From positions 1 to 54,101 of the forward strand of contig JAEZKY010000116.1 of NCBI GenBank assembly GCA_023435985.1: a DNA stretch of 54,101 bases, in the 5' to 3' direction. Every line of letters begins with the position of its first letter. Position 1 is the stretch's first letter. The notes beneath the pieces were generated by a model. It was not told the DNA's origin. It ran no database searches and saw nothing but the letters and a program-made list of their open reading frames with translations. Below, one piece after another: positions 41,941 to 49,721 of the stretch. The position numbers and the translations under genes are program-made. This DNA is from Bacillota bacterium. GTDB lineage: Bacteria > Bacillota > Clostridia > Clostridiales > Clostridiaceae.

Positions 41941-41989
41941 ATAAAATAAATAGATTGGCTTGAATTAAAAATTAATATTTTTTATAAGA

Positions 41990-42013
41990 AGGCACTTACA
42001 GAGATGTAAGTGC
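41990..42013. repeat. Intergenic repeat A1 (GNRA-loop hairpin)
   Basis: GCACTTACA-GAGA-TGTAAGTGC with T-rich tail. Related copies are at 46089 (A2) and 46729 (A3). About 60 bases downstream are also similar to A2. Confidence 0.8.
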
Positions 42014-42170
42014 TTTTAATGTTGCTACACACTAGAAAGATTTGACTCAGTAAAATATAAAAACTGAATAATAATATATTTCAAAAATATGTTATAATTA
42101 ATGCATAATGATTTATTAGTTTATTACAATTAAAGTTTTTCAAGAAAGAATATAAGAAAGAGGGAAAGTT

Positions 42171-42740
42171 GTGTCGAATGACGTAAAACAGAGAAAAATA
42201 ATTTTAGATTTAGCAACTACTTTGGATGGCTTTATTGAAGGGAAAAATGGAGAAGTTGATTGGTGCATTATGGACACTGATATGGGGTTCACTAATTTTT
42301 TGAATGAAATTGACACTATTCTATATGGTAGAAAAAGTTACGATTTATGGGGACAATATATTCCTCAAGATGAAGATTCTGATAATGAAAAAGAAATTTG
42401 GAGATTAGTTCATAGTAAAGAGAAATATGTGTTTTCCAGAACACAAATAGATACTGATAATCAAGCAGTATTTATAAATGAAAATATTATTGAAGAAGTA
42501 AATAAATTGAAGAATAAGCCTGGTAAAGATATTTGGCTATATGGAGGAGCAAGTATCATTACAACTTTTATAAATTTAGGACTTGTTGATGAATTTAGAT
42601 TATCTATTCACCCTGTTATTTTTGGAGAAGGAAAACCGTTGTTTATTGATGTAAAACAGAGATTAAATTTAAAAATGGTTAATACCAGAATGTTCTCTTC
42701 TGGCGTTGTACAACTAATCTATCATCGGAATGGTAATTAA
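42171..42740 (+). CDS. Dihydrofolate reductase/RibD C-terminal-like protein
   Basis: 189 residues from GTG 42171 (AGAGGGA upstream). RibD_C/DHFR-like fold with ILDLATTLDGFIEGKNGEVDW, DTILYGRKSYDLWG, IWLYGGASIITTFINLGLVDEF and HPVIFGEGKPLF. The family comprises small NADPH-dependent reductases of unknown substrate, common in clostridia. It stands alone in the accessory block. Confidence 0.88.
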   Translation: MSNDVKQRKIILDLATTLDGFIEGKNGEVDWCIMDTDMGFTNFLNEIDTILYGRKSYDLWGQYIPQDEDSDNEKEIWRLVHSKEKYVFSRTQIDTDNQAVFINENIIEEVNKLKNKPGKDIWLYGGASIITTFINLGLVDEFRLSIHPVIFGEGKPLFIDVKQRLNLKMVNTRMFSSGVVQLIYHRNGN

Positions 42741-42870
42741 TTTTTAACAGAGCCAAAAGCAAAATAAAGTTTAAAATATTCGTAAGAAAATAGTGCCTCA
42801 AATATTAAATTATAGTTGTATTATTATCGGAACAGTATGGTAATTACTATAAAGTAAGAGGTGAAAAGTT

Positions 42871-43431
42871 ATGAATGTAGTTTTTATTTGGGCGATATTA
42901 ACTTGTATGCTAGATGTGGAAACTGCGTTTGATGGGTTAATGGATTATGTATTAAGGTTTATTTCTAAATTTAAAGAGATATCTAATATGAATATAGGAA
43001 TTTATACTTATACTGGTTTTATGAGCAATTTAGATGATAGATTAGCTTCGTATCGGCTATGGAAAGCTAATTATAATGATGATCCATGGAACTTATCAAC
43101 GAATTTCTTTAATATCAGAGTAGGACACCAATAAAGTGAAAAAGGTTCTGTAGATGGTATAAATACTGATTGCGATATGAATGAATTTAACAAAGGTGTA
43201 TCAAATAAAACAACAGAATATGTAGTAACCAATTATTTACATAATGGATATCAAGGAGATAATAGTTTTGAAGGTGTAGATGCAGATTATGTACTTCAAT
43301 ATTTTAGTGGAGCTAGATGTTATTTCAGAGGAAATTCTCAAGGAATATGGATTGAAACTCAAAGCTTACCTATGAGCAAATGTTTAGAGCTAAAAGAAAC
43401 TTTAGAAAGTTGGTTCTATGCTATAGAATAG
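42871..43431 (+). pseudogene. Broken GH25 phage-type lysozyme (endolysin)
   Basis: After a short start, residues read LDVETAFDGLMDYVLRFISKFKE, GIYTYTGFM and NIRVGHQ, the GH25 muramidase core from the catalytic DxE onward. The N-terminal half of the barrel is missing. A TAA at 43132-43134 interrupts at the Tyr of the usual HQYS motif. Reading continues in the same frame as SEKGSVDGINTDCDMNEF, then a roughly 70-residue C-terminal wall-binding-like domain (VLQYFSGARCYFRGNSQGIWIETQ). A single nonsense change plus N-terminal loss makes it non-functional. It suggests a decayed prophage. Confidence 0.85.
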
Positions 43432-43470
43432 CTTCTTTTTGTATTGTCTCTAAAAATAAATAATGTTGCT

Positions 43471-43520
43471 GTTTTATGATCATATTCGTACTTTTAAAGA
43501 AAAAATACTTTTTCCTTACA
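43471..43520. repeat. Intergenic repeat F1
   Basis: About 50 bases alignable with 47391-47441 (F2). They share GTTTTAT, ATATT, GTA and TTTAAAGAAAAA..TACTTTTT in order. Confidence 0.75.
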
Positions 43521-43620
43521 GGAAAATAATTTAAAATATGGTTGTACATGTTTTTTGGGTATGGATTTATATTCCATATGCTAATCCGTATAAGAATCAA
43601 TTTACTATCTTCAAAGAATT

Positions 43621-43659
43621 AAGGTAGATTAGGTAGAAATACTTAATCTACCTTTGTCT
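43621..43659. repeat. Intergenic repeat B1 (hairpin with inner GNRA loop)
   Basis: An 11-bp outer stem AAGGTAGATTA/TAATCTACCTT has an inner GGTA-GAAA-TACT hairpin and T-rich tail. Copies lie at 47703 (B2) and 48382 (B3). Confidence 0.8.
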
Positions 43660-43848
43660 TTTATTGTATATTTTTATTAGCTATTGTGACTGTAACATTA
43701 ATGTTTTATTTTATATAGAAATGCTAAAAATAATACCTAATTAATACTAATAGACGTTAGTAAAAGTATGGCGTAAATAACTGTCTTGCCTGAATTGTTA
43801 TAAGAACCCATAATAACTACATCCATAATTTTCTGTTAAATTATAAAA

Positions 43849-43990
43849 AAGTAGTCAAGGCCAGATTAAGAATCCTAACTACTGTAAATGCTACTAACTC
43901 TTTATAATATTTGGGATATGTAAGAATAATTATTATAGTTATGCTATATAAAATCATAAGAAAAGCATTACTTAAATGAAAGTAGGAAAT
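43849..43990. repeat. Intergenic repeat E1
   Basis: About 130 bases related to 48811-48952 (E2), including the exact AAGAATCCTAACTACTGT, plus TCTTT and TAAGAAAAG..TTACTTAA in the same order. The 5' part forms a GTAGT/ACTAC hairpin. Confidence 0.75.
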
Positions 43991-44099
43991 ATATCATTCT
44001 TTTAACGTCTAAATATATACATTTCAATCTGAATATAGTTACTTTAATTACAATATATTGTAAAATGTGTTGAGAATAAAAATAAAAAGGGGTGTTTTT

Positions 44100-45611
44100 A
44101 TGAAAAATAGTATTATTTCTGCTATCGTTGGAATAAGTATGTTATTAACTTTTACTCCTGCTTTAGCAAAAGACAATACTAATACTATTGTCAAACATGT
44201 AAATGATGTTCAATTAGAGGACAAGTCTACTGAATCATCATTTAATACTTTAAGTCCAGACTTTTTTAAAGGTGATCATAAATTAGGAAATTCAAAAGTA
44301 AAAATCAATAAGGATTCTTTAAAAAAAGCAAAAGAAAAAGTTGAATTAAAATCAAATTCAAATTATTTACTTGCAGAAGATAATCAAACTACAACAGGTT
44401 CATCTGTTACTACAACAGACACATCTGCAACTATAACAGAGGCGGATTTTATAAATGATAATCCTAATAATGCTTATATAATAGATACTGGAAATGTTTA
44501 TAGTGATACTATAACAAGTCAAGGTGCACAAAGATGGTATGCATTTAGTAATTCATCTATTCAAAAGCTTACAATAATTATGCAGGCACCAAACAGTAGT
44601 AATATAGATTACAATTTATTTTTATTTAAATATAATGAGCAGACCAATAATTTAGACTTGGTTGCTGATTCATTATATCCTGGTAGTGCAAATGAACAAT
44701 TAAGTACAATTGGACAGGATGGTGTTTATTTTATAGGTGTAAATTCTGTAACGGGATTTGACAGTAATAATCCATTTGTATTTGAAGTAATTCCTTCAGA
44801 ACAATATGATTCAAACGAGCCTGATGACGATATATTTCAAGCAAAACCATGCGATAGTTCATCAGTTTCAATAGAGGGAACTATAGATAATGATTATGAT
44901 CAAGATTGGAGTACATTTACAACTACAGATGCTTCAGTTGTTTATGCTGGGTTAAGTAATGTTAGCAGTTCAAACTTATATAAAGCTGATATTATTGACG
45001 TTGTAAATAACCAGCTACAGTTAATTGGTACTGTAGGTGCAAATTCAATTGCTAATTTTGTACTTCCATCAGGAACTCATTATATTAGAATAAGAACCGA
45101 AAATGGTTATGATGCACAGCAGAAATATAAATTTGACGTAAAACCTTATGATTTATCAACAATCTTAGGCCATAGCCCAGATTTTAATTATATACTTTAT
45201 AAAGATTCTAATAATAATTTATATCTCAATGGAAAAAGTGTTAATGTAGATTGGACAAGAGAGTTCCAATTAGATTATCCAGAAGGAGGTTATTTATATA
45301 GATCTCAACGTGTGTATAAACGATCAGATAGTATATTGGAAAGTGCTAAATATGGATCATATACTTCAGATTATACAGGCACAATAAATCATGCGTTTAA
45401 TTTAGATATTTTTAATCCACAATATTTTTATTGGTATACTCGTTATTACAATGGTGGTCCTATGGATCACGATCAGACTAATGAACCAACTCAATGTGAT
45501 ATCGACTTAATAATTGATGCAGATACAGGACAAGTTGTAGACCTTAATTCAGAATTGAATTTCTATTATGGAGGTAGCATTGAAGCACATAAGTTTACAG
45601 CAATAAGCTAA
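44100..45611 (+). CDS. Secreted protein with two PPC-like domains
   Basis: 503 residues from ATG 44100 (AAGGGGTG upstream). A signal peptide (about residues 1-24, ending ALA-KD) and a Ser/Thr-rich linker are followed by two domains resembling bacterial pre-peptidase C-terminal (PPC) modules, at about residues 130-235 and 240-355 (DTITSQGAQRWYAF, EGTIDNDYDQDWSTF). A Tyr-rich C-terminal region follows (DWTREFQLDYPEGGYLYRS). No peptidase domain is present, so it may be a stand-alone wall- or surface-binding protein. Unlike its neighbours it looks intact. Confidence 0.8.
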   Translation: MKNSIISAIVGISMLLTFTPALAKDNTNTIVKHVNDVQLEDKSTESSFNTLSPDFFKGDHKLGNSKVKINKDSLKKAKEKVELKSNSNYLLAEDNQTTTGSSVTTTDTSATITEADFINDNPNNAYIIDTGNVYSDTITSQGAQRWYAFSNSSIQKLTIIMQAPNSSNIDYNLFLFKYNEQTNNLDLVADSLYPGSANEQLSTIGQDGVYFIGVNSVTGFDSNNPFVFEVIPSEQYDSNEPDDDIFQAKPCDSSSVSIEGTIDNDYDQDWSTFTTTDASVVYAGLSNVSSSNLYKADIIDVVNNQLQLIGTVGANSIANFVLPSGTHYIRIRTENGYDAQQKYKFDVKPYDLSTILGHSPDFNYILYKDSNNNLYLNGKSVNVDWTREFQLDYPEGGYLYRSQRVYKRSDSILESAKYGSYTSDYTGTINHAFNLDIFNPQYFYWYTRYYNGGPMDHDQTNEPTQCDIDLIIDADTGQVVDLNSELNFYYGGSIEAHKFTAIS

Positions 45612-45653
45612 GTAGTATTATTGAAAGTATAAATTCTTAATTATTGAGAAATA

Positions 45654-45692
45654 AAAAAATAAGCTAAAAAAATTTTTAGTGGCTTATTTTTT
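45654..45692 (+). terminator. Terminator of the PPC protein gene
   Basis: An 11-bp stem (AAAAAATAAGC with GCTTATTTTTT) has an inner CTAAAAA/TTTTTAG arm and T-rich end. Confidence 0.85.
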
Positions 45693-45703
45693 ATTTAATT
45701 GAC

Positions 45704-45731
45704 TGCAGCCATTAGCATGGCTGTATTTTTG
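45704..45731 (+). terminator. Second hairpin terminator after the PPC gene
   Basis: A 9-bp stem (TGCAGCCAT with ATGGCTGTA) and TAGC loop are followed by TTTTTG. Confidence 0.75.
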
Positions 45732-45794
45732 TCTAAAATAAAAAGGCAGTAACCGAAGTTACCACCAGTCTAGTTTGCAAGTTTATTATGTATT
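45731..45794. repeat. Intergenic repeat C1
   Basis: About 60 bases closely related to 49041-49105 (C2), with the shared AAAAGGCAGTAA..AAGT..CACCAGTC..TTTGCAA.TTTATTAT. Confidence 0.85.
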
Positions 45795-45823
45795 AGTCTG
45801 GTTATTAAAATTAAGACATAAAA

Positions 45824-45870
45824 ATAGAGATAGCTAACAATTATCAGAAGAAAAATAGTTATCTCTATTA
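45824..45870. repeat. Imperfect inverted repeat between C1 and D1
   Basis: AATAGAGATA and TATCTCTATT arms about 25 bp apart. They are absent from the corresponding interval in the second unit, where C2 and D2 are adjacent. Confidence 0.55.
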
Positions 45871-46012
45871 AAAAATTAACATTTAAGGAAAGTCGTTTCA
45901 ACTGAATAATTGACACAAACATAGAATATTATACAATTTCTATTTTTTCACTTAAAATTATATATTATGATAAAATTCATATTTTAGAAAAATGTAGGGG
46001 ATAACATGAAAT

Positions 46013-46040
46013 TTTGAAATACCTTTAAACTAATATATTA
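46013..46040. repeat. Intergenic repeat D1
   Basis: 28 bases identical to 49105-49132 (D2). In the second unit D2 directly abuts C2; here about 220 bases separate them. Confidence 0.9.
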
Positions 46041-46088
46041 AATAGAATCCAATGTAGAAATTATAGAGGTTAATTAGAGTTTTTTTTA

Positions 46089-46112
46089 AACACTTACAGA
46101 AATGTAGGTGTT
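46089..46112. repeat. Intergenic repeat A2 (GNRA-loop hairpin)
   Basis: AACACTTACA-GAAA-TGTAGGTGTT with T-rich tail. It lies upstream of the C_GCAxxG_C_C gene. Confidence 0.8.
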
Positions 46113-46287
46113 TTTTAATATTAATGCACAATAGAAAAAATGGGTGCAGTAGTATAAACATTAAAGTAAGCTGTTCATGAATATTAAATGAAAATGTTAA
46201 GTCTTTTAGTATGCAAATAAATGATATAATATTTATGTAAAATCAAATAAATAATAGGTGCTGATACTTAGGAGAGGTGTATAAATC

Positions 46288-46713
46288 ATGAAAAGTTATA
46301 GAGATATAATTAATGAAAGGGTAAATAAATATTATTGGGAAGATGATTTAAATTGTGCTACAACAGTCTTAAAAACTTTAGGAAGTATCTATGAGATAGA
46401 ATTAGAATCTCAAATAATAGATTCTGCTATTGGAATGCATGGCGCAGGAAAGTTTGGAGCTCAATGTGGATTGGTAGAAGGGGCTTTAATGTTCATAGGT
46501 ATTTTGGGAAGAAAATTTAGATGTGATAATAAAAGGATTGTAGAATATTGTTACGATTTTGCAGAGAAATTTCAAAGTAACTTTGGAAGTTTAATTTGTA
46601 GAGAATTGAGACCTCAGGGATTTAATAAAGATAACCCTCCACATCTATGTGAAGGAGTGACTAAAAAAGCAATTGAATTTACATGTGATTATATTAGTAA
46701 TACAATTCTATAA
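46288..46713 (+). CDS. C_GCAxxG_C_C family (redox-active disulfide) protein
   Basis: 141 residues. Conserved Cys in LNCATTVL, FGAQCGLVEG (the GCAxxG-like core), FRCDNKRIVEYC, LICREL and LCEGVTKKAIEFTC fit the TIGR01909/PF09719-type family. The GCA motif itself reads AQCG here. GAGAGG precedes the ATG. The family is thought to be redox- or cofactor-linked. It lies between two copies of the A-type hairpin repeat (A2, A3), in the accessory block. Confidence 0.82.
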   Translation: MKSYRDIINERVNKYYWEDDLNCATTVLKTLGSIYEIELESQIIDSAIGMHGAGKFGAQCGLVEGALMFIGILGRKFRCDNKRIVEYCYDFAEKFQSNFGSLICRELRPQGFNKDNPPHLCEGVTKKAIEFTCDYISNTIL

Positions 46714-46728
46714 AGGTTTATATATGAG

Positions 46729-46755
46729 GCACTTACGGAAATGTAGGTGCTTTTT
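46729..46755. repeat. Intergenic repeat A3 (GNRA-loop hairpin)
   Basis: GCACTTACG-GAAA-TGTAGGTGC followed by TTTTT, so it can act as a terminator for the preceding gene. With A2 it brackets the C_GCAxxG_C_C gene. Confidence 0.8.
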
Positions 46756-47041
46756 AGAATTACTAAGTATTAAAAAATAAAGTGAACTGACTATGGATGC
46801 GTATTATAGATATTAGTGTATATAATTTAGTGTTAAATGCATATTATACCATCAATACTAATAGGTATATAAGATGTAGTACAAGCTTTATAAACGAAGC
46901 TTTGTATTTAGACTTTAGATTTTATAGAAACTCTGCCAAAATATAAAATAATATGCTAAAAGTTCATATACAACGTTTACATAAAGTGATATAATAAAAA
47001 TATAAAATATTATAAACAATTAAATGATAGGGGGAGTAAAT

Positions 47042-47125
47042 ATGTTTGGTGTAGTTATTTTCATTAGTATTTTATTAATTGCTTGTAATGCTTTTTATGA
47101 AACAGAAGAGGTGACTAAAAAATAA
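47042..47125 (+). CDS. 27-residue single-helix membrane peptide
   Basis: It begins MFGVVIFISILLIACNAFYE and ends TEEVTKK: one membrane helix and a short charged tail. GGGGGAG lies at 47031, ideally spaced, and a strong terminator follows at 47165, so it looks like a genuine small gene. There is no antitoxin RNA or partner that I can recognise. Confidence 0.55.
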   Translation: MFGVVIFISILLIACNAFYETEEVTKK

Positions 47126-47164
47126 ATATCTTAAAAGTAATTAATATAACATAATATAAAGTTT

Positions 47165-47200
47165 GGACTATCTATTTAGTATTTAGATAGTCCTTTTTAT
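47165..47200 (+). terminator. Terminator of the small membrane peptide
   Basis: Stem GGACTATCTA/TAGATAGTCC followed by TTTTT. Confidence 0.85.
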
Positions 47201-47390
47201 GTAAAAAAATTTGAAGCAAGGAAGGTGACATATGAATGAAGAATTATAACAATTACTCCAATTTATATTGATTTAATTAGTTTGTAGTTCTTTGAGATTG
47301 TTTTGCTAAAACCAATTTATTTAAATTGTAGGATAAATAAGGAAGAAATAATTATTATCTATGTAATAAAGAAAAATAAAGAATACTACC

Positions 47391-47441
47391 GTTTTATAAC
47401 TATATTTGTATGTTTAAAGAAAAAAGTACTTTTTTCTTTAC
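47391..47441. repeat. Intergenic repeat F2 with 24-bp palindrome
   Basis: It aligns with 43471-43520. It contains a perfect 24-bp palindrome AAAGAAAAAAGTACTTTTTTCTTT at 47417-47440, which is eroded in F1. Confidence 0.75.
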
Positions 47442-47702
47442 GTATTGTGGTAATATTTATATTATAAATAGTCGGCTATCTATAAAAATACTTATTGGGT
47501 TATCGAGAGATTTGAGAGAAATATTTGGTTATGTTTAGTTTTGTTTCTTATTAAAAATTTGTGCGTACGAATTTTAATGATTTTATTGAGTTTTATATAT
47601 CCAGTGATAAATATATTTAAATAGGTAAGTAATTTAAAATATATGCAGGAATTACTTAATGCATTATAATGATTATGGCTAAATTGCACAATATAAGCAA
47701 AT

Positions 47703-47742
47703 AAAAGTAGATCAGGTAGTAATACTTAGTCTACTTTTGTTT
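47703..47742. repeat. Intergenic repeat B2
   Basis: AAAAGTAGA/TCTACTTTT outer stem with inner GGTA-GTAA-TACT. It is 60 bp before the TetR gene. Confidence 0.8.
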
Positions 47743-47802
47743 ATATAATTTATTATGTTTATTTTTATGTAAATTCACAAAAATGAAATGAGGAGAAGTA
47801 TT

Positions 47803-48390
47803 ATGAACAAAACGAAAACAAAAGAACTAATATTTCATTCTGCAATAAAAGTATTTTCTGAATCTGGTTATAGAGGGGCTACAATGGATGAGATAGCTGC
47901 TAATGCAGATTTAGTAAAAGGAACTTTATATTATCATTTTAAAAGCAAAGAAGAAATATTTAATTTTATTGTTGAGGAAGGGCTTCAAATACTACATAAT
48001 CAAGTTATTAAAGTTCAAGTAATGAATATAGGACCAGTAGAAAAGTTAGTAAATATATGTAGAATACAGTTAACTTTTTTATATGGATATACAAGTTTTT
48101 TTAAGGTAGTAATGAGCCAATTATGGGGAACAGAAGACAGGCAAAATCAATTACGCAATAAAATAAAAAAATATATAGATGAGATTGAAGTAAATATAAA
48201 AAGTGCTATGGAATTAGGATTAATGAAAAAAGGTGATACTGAACTTTTGGCATTTCAATTTTTTGGATCGTTATGTTCATCGGCAATATATGAATCAATT
48301 CATAATGAAAAAGTAGATTTAGAAAATATTATAGATAGCACAGTAAAATTTACATTGAGCGGATTAGGAATAAGTTTTAGTAAAAGGTAG
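47803..48390 (+). CDS. TetR family transcriptional regulator
   Basis: 195 residues from ATG 47803 (GAGGAGA upstream). N-terminal helix-turn-helix (TKELIFHSAIKVFSESGYRGATMDEIAANADLVKGTLYYHFKSKEEIF) and a helical ligand domain. It is flanked by two copies of the B hairpin repeat (B2 and B3); its stop codon lies in the B3 stem. There is no obvious target gene, as neighbours are unrelated. Confidence 0.9.
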   Translation: MNKTKTKELIFHSAIKVFSESGYRGATMDEIAANADLVKGTLYYHFKSKEEIFNFIVEEGLQILHNQVIKVQVMNIGPVEKLVNICRIQLTFLYGYTSFFKVVMSQLWGTEDRQNQLRNKIKKYIDEIEVNIKSAMELGLMKKGDTELLAFQFFGSLCSSAIYESIHNEKVDLENIIDSTVKFTLSGLGISFSKR

Positions 48391-48420
48391 GCTAAGTAGA
48401 AATACTCAGTCTACCTTTTT
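48382..48420. repeat. Intergenic repeat B3 (terminator of tetR-like gene)
   Basis: AAAAGGTAG/CTACCTTTT outer stem with an AGTA-GAAA-TACT inner hairpin, followed by TTTTT. It brackets the regulator with B2. Confidence 0.82.
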
Positions 48421-48474
48421 AATACTATACATTTAAGGTTAAGTAAAAGTAGTAAACAACTTCTACATTGTTTA

Positions 48475-48765
48475 CTACTCTTGTTTTTTTGAAATATATA
48501 CATCACCATCACCTATTATTACAACTTTATAGGTAGATTTCAATGAAGTTAAAGTGTATTTAGGGCAATTAGGATTTAATTTGATGGATTGAATAAGAGT
48601 ATAATCTTCATCGAATATAATTATATGCGCAATTTTGTCTTGAGAAATATTTTGAGCTTCATATAATGAATTTTCTAGAAATGACTCGAGATCAGTTAAA
48701 TTATAAATCCCCTCATTGAATACGTTAGTATCTGGTGAAAATGTAAATCGATTTAATGTTTTCAT
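48475..48765 (-). CDS. Small hypothetical protein
   Basis: 96 residues, GGCGGA upstream. KTLNRFTFSPDTNVFNEGIYNLTDLESFLENSLYEAQ is followed by a beta-rich C-terminal half (IAHIIIFDEDYTLIQSIKLN). The frame is open with a plausible start. I do not recognise it. Confidence 0.5.
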   Translation of the reverse strand: MKTLNRFTFSPDTNVFNEGIYNLTDLESFLENSLYEAQNISQDKIAHIIIFDEDYTLIQSIKLNPNCPKYTLTSLKSTYKVVIIGDGDVYISKKQE

Positions 48766-48810
48766 GTATGAATCCGCCTTTTGTTACATATTTTAAAATA
48801 ATTATATAAA

Positions 48811-48952
48811 CAGTAGTTAGAACCATAGTAAGAATCCTAACTACTGTGGATAATACAAGCTCTTTTATAGTAAAATGGTTACTAGAAAATATATGATATA
48901 CTCATATTGTATTAAATTATAAGAAAAGTGTTACTTAAGAGTATAAAAAGGA
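48811..48952. repeat. Intergenic repeat E2
   Basis: It aligns with 43849-43990. CAGTAGTTAG (48811-48820) and CTAACTACTG (48837-48846) form a perfect 10-bp stem. Confidence 0.75.
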
Positions 48953-49040
48953 CTATATAAAATATAATCCTTTTGAATTTATGGTATTAATACTAGGAGG
49001 GGATATACGTAATCCTATTAATATTATATTATTATAAGTG

Positions 49041-49105
49041 TTAAAATATGAAAAAAGGCAGTAAACAAAGTCATCACCAGTCAATTTTGCAAATTTATTA
49101 TATCT
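49041..49105. repeat. Intergenic repeat C2
   Basis: It aligns with 45731-45794. Confidence 0.85.
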
Positions 49106-49132
49106 TTGAAATACCTTTAAACTAATATATTA
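49105..49132. repeat. Intergenic repeat D2
   Basis: 28 bases identical to 46013-46040. It abuts C2. Confidence 0.9.
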
Positions 49133-49227
49133 TACTTTTAATCCTAATCATCTTTTTAATGCAGTAAAAAACCTGAAAAAATAATACGAACATAAAGAAA
49201 AAAATATTACAAAATGTTCAGTGAAAA

Positions 49228-49256
49228 TTGACAAAAGGTAATATAAATTATAGAAT
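49228..49256 (+). promoter_or_regulatory. Promoter upstream of the ACT/UPF0210 operon
   Basis: TTGACA at 49228-49233, a 17-bp spacer and TAGAAT at 49251-49256. A second, weaker pair (TTGTAA 49337, TAATAT 49360) lies after the following terminator. Confidence 0.65.
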
Positions 49257-49282
49257 AAAGGTAATAATAATGATGCTTTTAG

Positions 49283-49319
49283 ATATTATCCAATTCAATA
49301 TGAATTGGATAATATTTTT
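49283..49319 (+). terminator. Leader terminator before the ACT/UPF0210 operon
   Basis: A perfect 14-bp stem (ATATTATCCAATTC with GAATTGGATAATAT), 5-nt loop and five T. It lies 20 bases past the predicted start of the first promoter and 119 bp before the first gene. Confidence 0.75.
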
Positions 49320-49437
49320 AGGAATATTAAAGAAAATTGTAAAATAGTGATGTGTAAATTAATATGCTGAATTAAAATTATCTGAAATATGACTGAATAA
49401 GTATCTAAAAATAAACTTAGAAATGGAGTCGATAAGC

Positions 49438-49707
49438 ATGAAAGCAATATTAACAGTAATTGGGCAAGATAAAGTGGGGATTATAGCAGGAGTTAGCCAA
49501 AAATTGTTAGAGTATAACATTAATATACTAGATGTTAACCAAACAATAATGCAAGGCTTTTTTACTATGATGATGATATTAGATTGCAAAGATATGAAAG
49601 GGACTTTTGAAGAAATTCGCACGGGACTTACAGCTGAAGGTGAAAGACTTGGGGTGGATGTTAAGATTCAAAGAGAAGAAATATTTAAGTCAATGCATTC
49701 ACTATAA
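49438..49707 (+). CDS. ACT domain protein (UPF0237 type)
   Basis: 89 residues from ATG 49438 (GGAG upstream). A single ACT domain: MKAILTVIGQDKVGIIAGVSQKLLEYNINILDVNQTIMQGFFTMMMILD. The UPF0237 form is typically a partner of the downstream UPF0210 protein and may bind an amino acid as a sensor. It ends 14 bp before the partner, so the two are co-expressed. Confidence 0.92.
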   Translation: MKAILTVIGQDKVGIIAGVSQKLLEYNINILDVNQTIMQGFFTMMMILDCKDMKGTFEEIRTGLTAEGERLGVDVKIQREEIFKSMHSL

Positions 49708-49721
49708 TTTAGGAGGGGCTT

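Noticed and set aside
43432..44099. Search for a CRISPR array in the repeat-rich spacers
   Set aside because: Repeats are single hairpins, not regularly spaced identical units with unique spacers.
47221..47260. Good ribosome site before a five-codon frame (MNEEL)
   Set aside because: Too short to support as a gene; it could be a leader or a gene remnant.
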